Shown in pieces: positions 42,841 to 51,195 of a stretch of 64,000 nucleotides of DNA. Origin of the DNA: Hymenobacter ruricola (GTDB taxonomy: Bacteria; Bacteroidota; Bacteroidia; Cytophagales; Hymenobacteraceae). The position numbers were made by a program, and so were the translations under genes. Position 1 is the first letter of the stretch. Each line of letters begins with the position of its first letter. The stretch is from assembly GCF_015694525.1 (NCBI RefSeq), contig NZ_JADQDM010000006.1:62001-126000 (forward strand). Reading direction: 5' to 3'. The notes beneath the pieces were generated by a model, which made no database searches, was not told where the DNA came from, and worked only from the letters and a program-made list of their open reading frames with translations.

Positions 42841-43800
42841 TTACCGCCCCGGCAGCCACGGCTCACTGGCCGCAAAAATGGCCTTCAACGTGTATTGCTT
42901 GGCCTCTTTGCTCGTAAGTTGGTGCGACCAGCCCACGCGCCCCGCCGGGTTGGCGCCCGGCCCGGCCGACTCATACTCGGCGAAATAGGCCGTCTTCTCG
43001 TTTTCCGGGTTCTTCCAATTTTCCCAACCGACGGGGGTGATGTGGCGGCCCATTTCCGTGCGCAGGTACACCACGCGGGCGTTGGGGCGCCAGGGCCGGC
43101 CGAGGTATACCTTTTTGGCCAGGGCGGTGTCGGCCATTAGGGTGCAATCCATAAACACGAACCCAAACGCCTGCTGCGCCGGCGTGGAAGCGGCGGTGAT
43201 GAAGGAGTTTTTCTTGCTCTTGATGGTGCAATGGTCGAAGACGGCCGTGCTGGCGCCGAAAATAAAATCCGTGGTGCCCTCGATGTAGCAGCTCTTGAAA
43301 TACTGGCGGGTGTGGTCGGTGGCCAGGAACAGCACGTCCTGGTTGCCCACCATGCGGCAGTTGGCGAAGGTGCAGCGGTCGGCTTCCACGTGCAGGGCCA
43401 CGGCTTGGCCGGCGGTGTAGCCGGCGTTGTTTTCAAAGGTCAGGTTTTCGGCCGCGAAGTCGTTGCCCTGCACCAGCACCGAGTGCGAAGTGTAGGTGTT
43501 GTGCCCCGCGGCGTCGCCGGTGTGGTCGTTGAAGGTGAGAACGGTATTGTCCGCGCTTTCGCCTACCAGACGGATGTGCGTTTTGAGCGTGGGCACCACC
43601 AGCTTTTCGCGGTAGGTGCCTGGCTTGATGCGGATGGTGACCGGTTGCTGCGACTGGTTGGGCACGGCGTCCACGGCTTCCTGCACGGTGCGGTAGGTGC
43701 CGGTGCCGTCCTGCGCCACGGTGATGGGGCCGGCTTTGGGAGTGGTCTGGGCGTGGGCGGCGCAGGCCAGCAGGAAGGCGGCCAGGGTCAGGAATTTCAT
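42841..43800 (-). CDS. Pectinesterase (carbohydrate esterase family 8)
   Basis: 319 residues. Signal peptide MKFLTLAAFLLACAAHA-QT, so exported. The right-handed beta-helix shows PITVAQDGTGTYRTVQEAVD, GNQDVLF and EGTTDFIFGASTAVF (catalytic Asp) and YLGRPWRPNARVV (Arg). It removes methyl groups from pectin. A second pectinesterase gene lies upstream on the same strand, separated by a palindromic element. No pectin lyase or SusC/D pair is adjacent. The ATG at 43800 is preferred, since the upstream extension lies in the palindrome. Confidence 0.92.
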   Translation of the reverse strand: MKFLTLAAFLLACAAHAQTTPKAGPITVAQDGTGTYRTVQEAVDAVPNQSQQPVTIRIKPGTYREKLVVPTLKTHIRLVGESADNTVLTFNDHTGDAAGHNTYTSHSVLVQGNDFAAENLTFENNAGYTAGQAVALHVEADRCTFANCRMVGNQDVLFLATDHTRQYFKSCYIEGTTDFIFGASTAVFDHCTIKSKKNSFITAASTPAQQAFGFVFMDCTLMADTALAKKVYLGRPWRPNARVVYLRTEMGRHITPVGWENWKNPENEKTAYFAEYESAGPGANPAGRVGWSHQLTSKEAKQYTLKAIFAASEPWLPGR

Positions 43801-43815
43801 TTGGGAAAGAAATGC

Positions 43816-43887
43816 AGCGTGGACTCTGCGAGTCCGCGCGTGGCAGTTGTCATTGTTGTTCAGGCGCGGACTCGCAGAGTCCACGCT
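43816..43887. repeat. Palindromic element (AGCGTGGACTCTGCG type), perfect 24-base arms
   Basis: Left arm 43816-43839 and right arm 43864-43887 pair perfectly; each contains the smaller palindrome GGACTCTGCGAGTCC. It lies between the two pectinesterase genes. The sequence is a family distinct from the GTCAT-type elements; the element at 56022 is its close relative. Confidence 0.9.
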
Positions 43888-43890
43888 ACG

Positions 43891-44841
43891 TTATTTCGCT
43901 TCCGGGTTCCAGCCGTGCAGCACGTTTTCGCGCGTGTAAGTGCTGACTTCGGCCTCGGTGAGCTGGTGCGACCATGGCGCGCGCCGGGTGGGCGCGGCGC
44001 CGGGACCCGTCGATTTATACTCGGCGTAATAAGCCGTTTTTTTGTTCGATTCCTGCCCCCAGGGGTCCCAGCCTTCGGGCCGAATTACGGCGCTGAGCTC
44101 ACAGTTGAGGTACACGGTTTTGGCGTAGGGCCGCCAGGGCCGGCCCAGCCCGAAGCTGCCCGCCGGGGCATCGCCCGCAATGCGGCAGCGGCTGAACACG
44201 TAGCCAAACCGCGCCGTGTCGGGCGTGCTGGCGGCTGTGACGTAGCCGCTTTTTTTGCAGAAAATCTCGCAGTCCTCAAACCACGCCGTGCTGGAGCCGA
44301 AGATGAAATCGACCGTGCCTTCGATGTAGCAACTCTTGTAAAACTGCCGGCTGCCGCGCCCATACGTGTACAGCGTGTCCTGAAACCCCAGAAACCGGCA
44401 GTTCACAAACGAAGCCTTATCGCCGTCGACCCACACGGCCACGGCCTGCCCCACCGGCCCCGATGAGTTCTGAAACGTCAGGTTTTCGGCCGAGAACCCG
44501 GAGCCGTAGACGTAGCAGCTCGCTGAGCCGGATGTGCCTTTCTCCTCCCCAAAAATGTTCTTCTTCTGATTGTAGTCGTCGTAGGTCAGAATGGTGCGGT
44601 CCCGGTCTTCGCCGATGAGCTTCACCAGCTGCTTCGAACCGGCCAGCACCAGTTTCTCCTTGTAAGTGCCTTTTTTAATGAAGATGGTCGTGACCTTCTT
44701 CCGGAAATCGGGCACGGCGTTGAAGGCCTCCTGCACGGTACGGTACTGGCCGCTGCCATCCTGGGCCACCACAAAATCGTAGCCGAAAGCCCGGCCCAGC
44801 GCAAGGCCGCTCAGCAGCACAAGCAACAACAAATGCTTCAT
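43891..44841 (-). CDS. Pectinesterase (carbohydrate esterase family 8)
   Basis: 316 residues. Signal peptide MKHLLLLVLLSGLALGRAFG. Motifs: DFVVAQDGSGQYRTVQEAFN, LGFQDTLYTYG, IEGTVDFIFGSSTAWFEDCE (catalytic Asp) and GLGRPWRPYAKTVYLN (Arg). It is the close paralogue of the downstream pectinesterase and probably acts together with it on pectin. A palindromic element separates the two genes, so the pair may have separate transcripts or share one that reads through it. Confidence 0.92.
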   Translation of the reverse strand: MKHLLLLVLLSGLALGRAFGYDFVVAQDGSGQYRTVQEAFNAVPDFRKKVTTIFIKKGTYKEKLVLAGSKQLVKLIGEDRDRTILTYDDYNQKKNIFGEEKGTSGSASCYVYGSGFSAENLTFQNSSGPVGQAVAVWVDGDKASFVNCRFLGFQDTLYTYGRGSRQFYKSCYIEGTVDFIFGSSTAWFEDCEIFCKKSGYVTAASTPDTARFGYVFSRCRIAGDAPAGSFGLGRPWRPYAKTVYLNCELSAVIRPEGWDPWGQESNKKTAYYAEYKSTGPGAAPTRRAPWSHQLTEAEVSTYTRENVLHGWNPEAK

Positions 44842-44998
44842 GGAAATGTAGATAAGGAAGCCACAAACCTAGCAGGCGCCGCGTCCAAAACCGCCGTTTT
44901 TCTGCGTAATCGTTGCCGACTGCCGGTTCGGGCTTTCTTCGCGGGTGTGCACTCGGGCCGCTGGCGGCATCAGCCAGCTACCACCTCCAACGTTCCCG

Positions 44999-45891
44999 AT
45001 GCGCCTGCTCTTACTGCTCTGCTCCTGCCTGCTTCCCGCCTTTGCCTTTGCCCAAACCACCGTTTCCGGCCGGGTGCTGGATGCCAAATCCGGTGTCGGC
45101 CTGCCCGGCGTCACGGTGCTGCAAACCGGCACCACCAACGGCGTTTCTACCGGCGCGACGGGCTATTTCACGCTCACCGTTGCCGGACAGCCCGATAGTG
45201 TAGCGCTCACGGTTTCCAGCGTTGGCTATGCAACCGTGCAGCGCGTGGTGGCACCCGGCGGCAATTTGCTTTTCCGGCTCGTGCTGGCTTCTGACCAATT
45301 CTGCGACCTTCCGGTGTACAGCAGGTTCGGAGTGAGGCTTATCAGCGGCCTGCGCTACACGCCGGTCGGCGGTAGCCTGACGCTCACGCATCCGCGCATA
45401 CTGGGTAGTCAACTTTCGACCACTGCGAGCTACCGAACCGATTTCTCGCGCAACTACGTGTGGGGAGTGTCAATGGGCCTTCCCTCCATTCACCGGTACC
45501 GGCGCACTAGCTTTTCCGAAAGCGTTTCGTACGCCAAATCATCTATACCCTCCGCCACTATTTCCTTTGAAAGCGCCGGGGTGCTGGTAGGCATACACTC
45601 CCGGAATGACCACCGGCCTGCCGTGTACGGCGGCATTGGGGTTGGCCGGCTGCACACCTTCTCGCCTGATGGTTTTGCCAGCAGCACGGGGCCAATTATG
45701 CTCTGGGGCTCGGCCACAAGCTGCCACTCAGCTTCTATGCCTCTGCCCAAGCCACGCGCTGGGCCAATGCCTGGCAATGGCAGGGTGGCTTGCACCGGGA
45801 CTTACCCGCTGGCCTGAGTGCTTCCCTGTTGCTGAACTACTTGCGTAGCTACCACGAAATTTCTGTTTCGCTGAGTCGCTCCTTTCTTTAA
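44999..45891 (+). pseudogene. Frameshifted outer-membrane protein with CarboxypepD_reg domain
   Basis: The start MRLLLLLCSCLLPAFAFA-QT is a signal peptide followed by a CarboxypepD_reg-like domain (TVSGRVLDAKSGVGLPGVTV to about residue 110) and beta-strand-rich sequence. At the GGGG run 45688-45691 the frame shifts: the continuing frame gives a nonsense tail (stop at 45817), while one more base would give GANYALGLGHKLPLSFYAS, AQATRWANAWQWQGGLHRDL and a beta-barrel-like end VSLSRSFL, stopping at 45891. So the gene is either inactivated by a 1-base deletion or carries a sequencing error in a homopolymer. Confidence 0.8.
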
Positions 45892-45918
45892 ATACCGGGC
45901 TTCAGACAGGACTACTCA

Positions 45919-45970
45919 GTTCAAAACGCAACAAGCCCGACCAACCGGCCGGGCTTGTTGCGTTTTGAAC
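45919..45970. terminator. Bidirectional terminator, perfect 21-base arms
   Basis: GTTCAAAACGCAACAAGCCCG and its complement form perfect 21-base arms around a 10-base loop, with A-rich and T-rich ends on each side. It separates the convergent outer-membrane pseudogene and fabI. Confidence 0.85.
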
Positions 45971-45979
45971 GAGGCAAGT

Positions 45980-46810
45980 TTACTCCTGCATGCCCGACAC
46001 TTTGGTCAGCACGTCCACAATCTCGGCCGAGATGCCGGTGGTGCTGAAGCCGCCGTCGTGCATCAGGTTTTGCATGGTCACGTAGCGCGTCAGGTCCGAA
46101 AAGAGCGAGATGCAGTAGTCGGCGCAGGCCTCGGCCGGGGCATTTCCCAGCGGCGACATCATGTCGGCGAAATTGTAAAACGCATCAAAGCCGGTGATGC
46201 CGGTGCCGGCCGTGGTTTTGGTGGGCGACTGCGACACCGTGTTCACGCGCACTTTCTTGAGCTTGCCGAAGCGCTGGCCGTAGCTGCGGGCAATGCTTTC
46301 GAGCATGGCCTTGGCCTGGGTCATGTCGGTGTAGTCGAGGAAGGCGCGCTGGGCGGCGATGTAGCTCAGGGCCACAATGCTGCCCCACTCGTTCATGGCG
46401 TCCTGCTTCTCGGCCACGGCCATCATCTTGTGAAACGACATGGCCGACACGTCAATCGTTTGCTGGAAGAATTTGTAGTCCAGCTCGCCGTAGTGCTTCT
46501 TTTTGCGGATGTTGGCGCTCATGCCAATACTGTGCAGCACGAAGTCAATCTTGCCGCCCAGCTGCTCCTGCGCGCCCGAAAATAGCGCCTCCAGCTCCTC
46601 CGTCGACGTGGCATCGGCCGGAATAATCGGGGCGTTACACTCCTCGCTCAGCTTGTTGATTTCGCCCATGCGCATGGCCAGCGGCGCGTTGGTGAGCACA
46701 AATCGGGCGCCCTCGGCGTGAGCGCGCTGGGCCACTTTCCAGGCAATGGATTGGTCGTTGAGGGCGCCGGAAATGATGCCGACTTTGCCGGCGAGGAGGT
46801 TGTTAGCCAT
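45980..46810 (-). CDS. fabI: Enoyl-[acyl-carrier-protein] reductase (NADH)
   Basis: 276 residues. FabI-type SDR: IISGALNDQSIAWKVAQRAH with the NADH site, DFVLHSIGMS, and the active-site Tyr-x6-Lys in FLDYTDMTQAKAMLE, with SPTKTTAGTGITGF after it. It performs the last step of each fatty-acid elongation cycle. It lies downstream of the recN gene on the minus strand, separated by a large palindrome. Confidence 0.94.
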   Translation of the reverse strand: MANNLLAGKVGIISGALNDQSIAWKVAQRAHAEGARFVLTNAPLAMRMGEINKLSEECNAPIIPADATSTEELEALFSGAQEQLGGKIDFVLHSIGMSANIRKKKHYGELDYKFFQQTIDVSAMSFHKMMAVAEKQDAMNEWGSIVALSYIAAQRAFLDYTDMTQAKAMLESIARSYGQRFGKLKKVRVNTVSQSPTKTTAGTGITGFDAFYNFADMMSPLGNAPAEACADYCISLFSDLTRYVTMQNLMHDGGFSTTGISAEIVDVLTKVSGMQE

Positions 46811-46838
46811 GATTTTTAAATGGTGTAATGGAAACGCC

Positions 46839-47051
46839 TGTCATTGCGAGCATTCCGCGCATCAAGCGGCGACGAAGCAATCCGTCCTGTTCTCAGCGAT
46901 TAGCTCTAAGATTTAACAAACCCACCCGTTGGATTTGAGCCGGCAAGTTAGCGGGCTTAGCCCAATTGGTTTATCACAACACAAGGCTAGTCGCTGAGAA
47001 CAGGACGGATTGCTTCGTCGCCGCTTGATGCGCGGAATGCTCGCAACGACA
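46839..47051. repeat. Long palindromic element, 66-base arms (CATTGCGAGC type)
   Basis: Left arm 46839-46904 and right arm 46986-47051 pair with two mismatches; the core reads TCATTGCGAGC...GAAGCAATCCGTCC, and the loop is 81 bases. It fills almost all of the space between recN and fabI. The sequence differs from the GTCATGTCGAG family but shares the layout. Confidence 0.93.
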
Positions 47052-47055
47052 GATG

Positions 47056-48726
47056 CTACGCCGCCACTTCGCCCCGCAGCGCCAGCAACTCGCGGGCGCT
47101 CTGGAAGGCATTTTGGCTGGGCTTGGCGCCCGCAATCATGTGCGCAATTTCCTTGATGCGGTCCTCCTGGTTCAGCTCGCGGATGCGGCTCACGGTGCGG
47201 TCGGCGCGGTCTTCTTTGTACACGAAGTAGTGCACGTCGCCGGCCGCGGCCATCTGCGGCAGGTGCGAAATGGCCACCAGCTGGTGCTTCTGCGCCATCT
47301 GCTGCATCATGCGGCCCACCTTCACGGCAATTTCACCGCTGATGCCGGTGTCAATTTCGTCGAATACTATCGTGGGCAAAGCCGTCTTGTCGGCCAGCAT
47401 GTACTTGATGCACAACATCAAGCGCGAAAATTCGCCGCCCGACGCGGCCTTGCTCAGCGTCTGCGGCTGAGCGCCCTTGTTGGCGGTGAAGAGGATGCTG
47501 ACCACGTCGATGCCGCTGGCGGCCGGCGCGCCGGTGCTGTGCTGCACCACAATGCGCGCGTGCGGCATGCCCAAGTCGGCCAGCAGCAACCCAAGCTGCT
47601 TCTCAAAGTTCGGGAACGACTTGCGGCGGCTTTCCGACAGCTTGGCGCCCTGCTTGGTCACGGCCGCCAGGGCCGCGTCCGAGTCTTTGCGCAGGCGGCT
47701 GATTTCCTTGTCCAGGTTCAGCACCGAGCTCACTTTCTGGCGCAGCGCGTCGCGCACGGCCATCAGGGCGGGCAGGTCGCGGGCCTGGTGCTTGCGCTGC
47801 AAGGTGTAGAGCACGTTGAGGCGGTCCTGCAATTCTTCGGCGCGGGCGGGGTCGCCCTCGGTGCGGCGCTCGGCGGTTTCCACCTCGTCGGCGATGTCGT
47901 GCAGCTCAATCAGGCAGCTTTCCAGGCGCTCGCGCAGCTCCTTGAAGTTGTCGGCGTAGCTGGCCACCTGGCCCAGCAGCACGGAGGCTTCCTTCATGGT
48001 GCCGGTGGCACAACTTTCGCTGTCGCGCAGGCCGTGCAGCGCCTGGCTGAGCTTGTACTTGATTTCCTCGGCGTGCTCCAGCTGCTTCACTTCCTGCTCC
48101 AGGGCGTCCTGGTCTTCGTTGTCGAGGCGCGCTTCTTCGAGCTCGTTCAGCAAGAAGCTGTTGTAATCCAGCTCCTTGCTTGCCTGGGCGGCCTGGCTTT
48201 CCAAAGCCTGCAGGTCAACTTCCAGCTTGCGGTAGGTTCGGAAGGCGCTGCTGTACATGGTGCGCTGCGGTACCAGTCCGGCGTATAAATCCAGCAGGTT
48301 GAGCTGAAAGACGCCATCGCCCAGCAGCAGCGTGTCGTGCTGCGAGTGAATGTCCATCAGGTTGGCGCCAATTTTCCGTAGGGCTTCCAGCGTCACCGGC
48401 GTGTCGTTTACAAAGGCGCGCGACTTGCCATTCGGGCTGATTTCGCGCCGCAGAATGCAGTGCGTGTCATAGTCCAAATCTTCGGACTCGAAGATGTCCT
48501 GCAGCTGGTAATTGGCAATGTCAAACTGGCCTTCAATCACACATTTGCGCTCGGTATCGAACAGCATACGCGAGTCGGCGCGGTTGCCCAGCAGCAGACC
48601 AATGGCGCCGAGCATGATGGATTTGCCGGCCCCGGTTTCGCCCGTAATGATGTTCAGCAGCGGGGAAGGGCGCAGCTCCAGCTGCTCAATCAGCGCATAA
48701 TTCTTAATTCGTAAATCGACAAGCAT
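47056..48726 (-). CDS. recN: DNA repair protein RecN
   Basis: 556 residues. SMC-like ATPase: MLVDLRIKNYALIEQL leads into Walker A TGETGAGKSIML (residues 26-37), a long coiled-coil middle (about 160-370, rich in Gln, Glu and Leu), then SKAASGGEFSRLMLCIKYM (signature) and TIVFDEIDTGISGEIA (Walker B). RecN helps repair double-strand breaks by recombination. A TTG at 48732 is an alternative start; the ATG at 48726 is preferred. It is flanked by palindromic elements on both sides. Confidence 0.96.
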   Translation of the reverse strand: MLVDLRIKNYALIEQLELRPSPLLNIITGETGAGKSIMLGAIGLLLGNRADSRMLFDTERKCVIEGQFDIANYQLQDIFESEDLDYDTHCILRREISPNGKSRAFVNDTPVTLEALRKIGANLMDIHSQHDTLLLGDGVFQLNLLDLYAGLVPQRTMYSSAFRTYRKLEVDLQALESQAAQASKELDYNSFLLNELEEARLDNEDQDALEQEVKQLEHAEEIKYKLSQALHGLRDSESCATGTMKEASVLLGQVASYADNFKELRERLESCLIELHDIADEVETAERRTEGDPARAEELQDRLNVLYTLQRKHQARDLPALMAVRDALRQKVSSVLNLDKEISRLRKDSDAALAAVTKQGAKLSESRRKSFPNFEKQLGLLLADLGMPHARIVVQHSTGAPAASGIDVVSILFTANKGAQPQTLSKAASGGEFSRLMLCIKYMLADKTALPTIVFDEIDTGISGEIAVKVGRMMQQMAQKHQLVAISHLPQMAAAGDVHYFVYKEDRADRTVSRIRELNQEDRIKEIAHMIAGAKPSQNAFQSARELLALRGEVAA

Positions 48727-48755
48727 AACCAAAAAGAGTCGTCTGATAGCTAATT

Positions 48756-48842
48756 GTCACACTGAGCTTGGCGAAGCATCTCCACCGCAGTGGAATTGAT
48801 TTTACTCTCACAGTAGAGATGCCTCAGCAAGCTCAGCAAGAC
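48756..48842. repeat. Degenerate palindromic element (GTCACACTGAGC type)
   Basis: Arms read GTCACACTGAGCTTGG... and, reversed, GTCTTGCTGAGCTTGC..., with several mismatches, so this copy is decayed. It lies between the porD-like gene and recN. Confidence 0.65.
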
Positions 48843-48876
48843 GTTTTTTTATTCGGATTATTCTGAATTTCAGCCC

Positions 48877-49803
48877 TTATTTCAGCACCAATTGGTATTT
48901 GGCCGAATTGCCGGGGTCTACTTCGGTGAGCATGGCCACGAGCTGCTGCTTTTGGGCCTGGTCCTGACTGGTGCGGAAAATATTGGAAATCTCCTCGGCT
49001 TTGGCATCGAAGAAGGCTCGGAAAATGAATGCCCCGGTCCGCGTGATGGCAACTTTTTGAATGCCGGTGAGGGCGGTCATTATCGAGGTACGGGCTTCCT
49101 CGGGCTTTTCGATGAACACATCCATGCCCTGGCGGTAATAATTATACAAGCCCGTACGCAGGGGTTCAAACTGCGGGTCGGTCAGGTTGTCGAGCAAGAC
49201 GTGTCGCTCGCGCGAACCCGTGCCGCGCCATCCTTCGTCGGGCTCATTGGTATTGGTTTGGTTGGCCGAGTAGTTGACGATGTTGCGGGCCAGCTCGTAG
49301 TACGGCGTGCCGCCGAGCTTGCTGAACGTGTCGTGGTCCATGCCGATGACGAGGTAGGCGTAGTATCCCAGCAACGACGCCAGGTTGGAGTCGAAGCTGT
49401 TGGGCGAAAAGCGCAGCGACATCTGCGGCGAGTAATTAAAGTTAAAGCCTTTGTCGTTGATGCTGACCACGTTGGTTTCGTAACCCGTGCCGTACACCGG
49501 CCGCGTCGACACCAGGCGCATGATGCAGTTGTAGGTGCCGTTCTGCGGAATGGTGGTGATGCCGATGAACATGCGCAGGCGAATGCGCTCGTTGTCGGCG
49601 TAGGGCTGGGTGGTCCAGGCGCGGTTGTTGAGGAACTCGCGGATGTCCTTCTGCATCTGCGTGATGAGGGTGGGGTCCGAAATGGTCACGTTTTCGGCGC
49701 TCACCGTCACTTCGGCCAGCAGCTCCTGGGCGCGGGCCGCGGGGCCGGCCAGCAGCAAAACGAGTATCGGCAGGACGGCGAGGAATTTTCGCAACATGGT
49801 CAT
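48877..49803 (-). CDS. porD: DUF4835 (PorD-like) protein
   Basis: 308 residues. Signal peptide MTMLRKFLAVLPILVLLLAGPAARA-QE. The DUF4835 family includes PorD, needed for gliding/type IX secretion in some Bacteroidota. Visible segments are VTVSAENVTISDPTLITQMQ, DNERIRLRMFIGITT, FNFNYSPQMSLRFSPNSF and GMDHDTFSKLGGTPYYELAR. Its ATG (49803) overlaps the coaB stop by 4 bases on the minus strand (ATGA), so it is translationally coupled to coaB. T9SS function is inferred from the family. Confidence 0.85.
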   Translation of the reverse strand: MTMLRKFLAVLPILVLLLAGPAARAQELLAEVTVSAENVTISDPTLITQMQKDIREFLNNRAWTTQPYADNERIRLRMFIGITTIPQNGTYNCIMRLVSTRPVYGTGYETNVVSINDKGFNFNYSPQMSLRFSPNSFDSNLASLLGYYAYLVIGMDHDTFSKLGGTPYYELARNIVNYSANQTNTNEPDEGWRGTGSRERHVLLDNLTDPQFEPLRTGLYNYYRQGMDVFIEKPEEARTSIMTALTGIQKVAITRTGAFIFRAFFDAKAEEISNIFRTSQDQAQKQQLVAMLTEVDPGNSAKYQLVLK

Positions 49804-50453
49804 CAATGGGTGGCGGCCCGGCGGGCCAGAATCAGGCTTACCAGTCCGCGGGCCACGTCGGCTTTGGACTGCAACTCAAAATTAACGATTTGGCCGGCGG
49901 CATCCAGCACGGTCACCTTGTTGGTGTCGTGGCCAAAACCGGCGCCCGCGTCGCGCAACGAATTCAGCACGACGAGGTCGAAGTTTTTGCGGTGCAACTT
50001 GTCCCGGGCGTGAGCCAACTCGTTCGTAGTCTCCAACGCAAAACCGACCGCAAATTGTTCAGCCCGCTTGCGCTGGCCGAGCGTGGCGGCGATGTCGACG
50101 TTTTTCACCAGTTCCAGCGTGAGCGTATCGCCCGATTTTTTAATCTTCTCGGCCGCCACCCGGGCCGGGCGGTAGTCGGCCACAGCCGCGGCAAATACCC
50201 AGATATCAGCGGTTTCGGCCGCTGCCGCTGCCGCCGCAAACATTTCGGCAGCCGTTTCAACCCGCACCGTTTCAATGCGTTCATCGACCGGGTCGGGCAA
50301 GGTGCTGGGCCCGCTGATGAGCACCACCTGCGCACCCTGCGCAGCAAAAGCCTCGGCCAGCGCGTAGCCCATTTTGCCCGTCGAGCGGTTGCCGAGGAAG
50401 CGCACGGGGTCGAGGGGTTCGTAGGTGGGGCCGGCGGTGAGGAGGACGCGCAT
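49803..50453 (-). CDS. coaB: Phosphopantothenate-cysteine ligase domain (CoaB), separate gene
   Basis: 216 residues, which is only the CoaB half of the usual bifunctional CoaBC protein. MRVLLTAGPTYEPLDPVRFL, then GNRSTGKMGYALAEAFAAQ, FAAAVADYRPARVA, LVKNVDIAATLG and FELQSKADVARGL are characteristic. It couples cysteine to 4'-phosphopantothenate. Its start lies 141 bases downstream of the end of the CoaC gene, with a palindromic element in the gap. It is translationally coupled to porD downstream. Confidence 0.92.
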   Translation of the reverse strand: MRVLLTAGPTYEPLDPVRFLGNRSTGKMGYALAEAFAAQGAQVVLISGPSTLPDPVDERIETVRVETAAEMFAAAAAAAETADIWVFAAAVADYRPARVAAEKIKKSGDTLTLELVKNVDIAATLGQRKRAEQFAVGFALETTNELAHARDKLHRKNFDLVVLNSLRDAGAGFGHDTNKVTVLDAAGQIVNFELQSKADVARGLVSLILARRAATH

Positions 50454-50477
50454 GTTTGTTCTTAGAGAAAATCAAAG

Positions 50478-50585
50478 AACGTCATGTCGAGCTGGTCGAA
50501 GCATCTCGCGTGCAGTGGCAATCCAATCGCAAGAAAAGAATTACTACCACATGCGAGATGCCTCGACCAGCTCGACATGACGTTC
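50478..50585. repeat. Palindromic element separating coaC and coaB (GTCATGTCGAG type)
   Basis: Arms of about 36 bases (50478-50513 and 50550-50585), starting GAACGTCATGTCGAGC, pair with a few mismatches. It lies precisely in the 141-base gap between the CoaC and CoaB coding parts, which are one gene in most bacteria. Confidence 0.9.
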
Positions 50586-50594
50586 GTTATGGTT

Positions 50595-51179
50595 TTACTT
50601 GGCCTGCAAATCGCCAAAAAAGCGTTCCAGCTCCGCCACAATGTCTTCCGGTTCCAGCATGCGGCCGTGGCCGCTGAGGCCGCTGGCCAGTTCGCCGCTG
50701 GGCGAGTCGAAGACGTGGTTGCCAAAGCTGCGCAGCCGGGCCAGGTTCTGCGTCACGGCCGGGTGGGCAAACATGTCCACGTCCATGGCCGGGGCCAAAA
50801 ACACCGGGCAGCGGGCCGACAAGTATACCGCGCACAGCAGGTTGGGGCACAAGCCATTGGCCAGCTGGCCGATGGTGTTGGCGCTGGAGGGCGCAATCAG
50901 CAGCGCATCGGCCCAGAGGCCCAGCTCCACGTGGTTGTGCCACTCGCCAGCGGCCGCATCACGCAAAAAGCCCGTTAGGACGGGCTTTTTGGAAAGGGTG
51001 CCCAGCGTGAGCGGCGTCACAAACGCAGCCGCAGCTTCGGTGAGCACCACCTGCACTTCGGCCCCGGCCTTCACGAGCAGGCGGGTGAGCGGCGCGGCTT
51101 TGTAGGCGGCGATGCTGCCGCTCACGCCCAGCAGGACGCGGCGGCCGTGGAGGGGGCTGTTTGCGGCGGGTTCGGGCAT
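50595..51179 (-). CDS. coaC: Phosphopantothenoylcysteine decarboxylase domain (CoaC), separate gene
   Basis: 194 residues. The flavin-dependent decarboxylase half: RRVLLGVSGSIAAYKAAPLT, NHVELGLWADALLIAPSSAN (catalytic His context), CAVYLSARCPVFLAPAMDVD M and FGNHVFDSPSGELASG. It ends in ELERFFGDLQAK and stops, where a fused CoaBC would continue with LxGKKVLVTAGPT. The CoaB part follows as a separate gene after a palindromic element. The ATG at 51179 is chosen because the frame further upstream runs into the nested palindrome. Confidence 0.93.
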   Translation of the reverse strand: MPEPAANSPLHGRRVLLGVSGSIAAYKAAPLTRLLVKAGAEVQVVLTEAAAAFVTPLTLGTLSKKPVLTGFLRDAAAGEWHNHVELGLWADALLIAPSSANTIGQLANGLCPNLLCAVYLSARCPVFLAPAMDVDMFAHPAVTQNLARLRSFGNHVFDSPSGELASGLSGHGRMLEPEDIVAELERFFGDLQAK

Positions 51180-51195
51180 GGGCAGTTTTTTAGCA

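Noticed and set aside
43231..44466. A 411-codon plus-strand open frame across both pectinesterase genes
   Set aside because: Antisense to two genes with full CE8 motifs and crossing a palindromic element; no domain in it.
47053..48288. A 411-codon plus-strand open frame over recN
   Set aside because: Antisense shadow of a gene with Walker A and B motifs.
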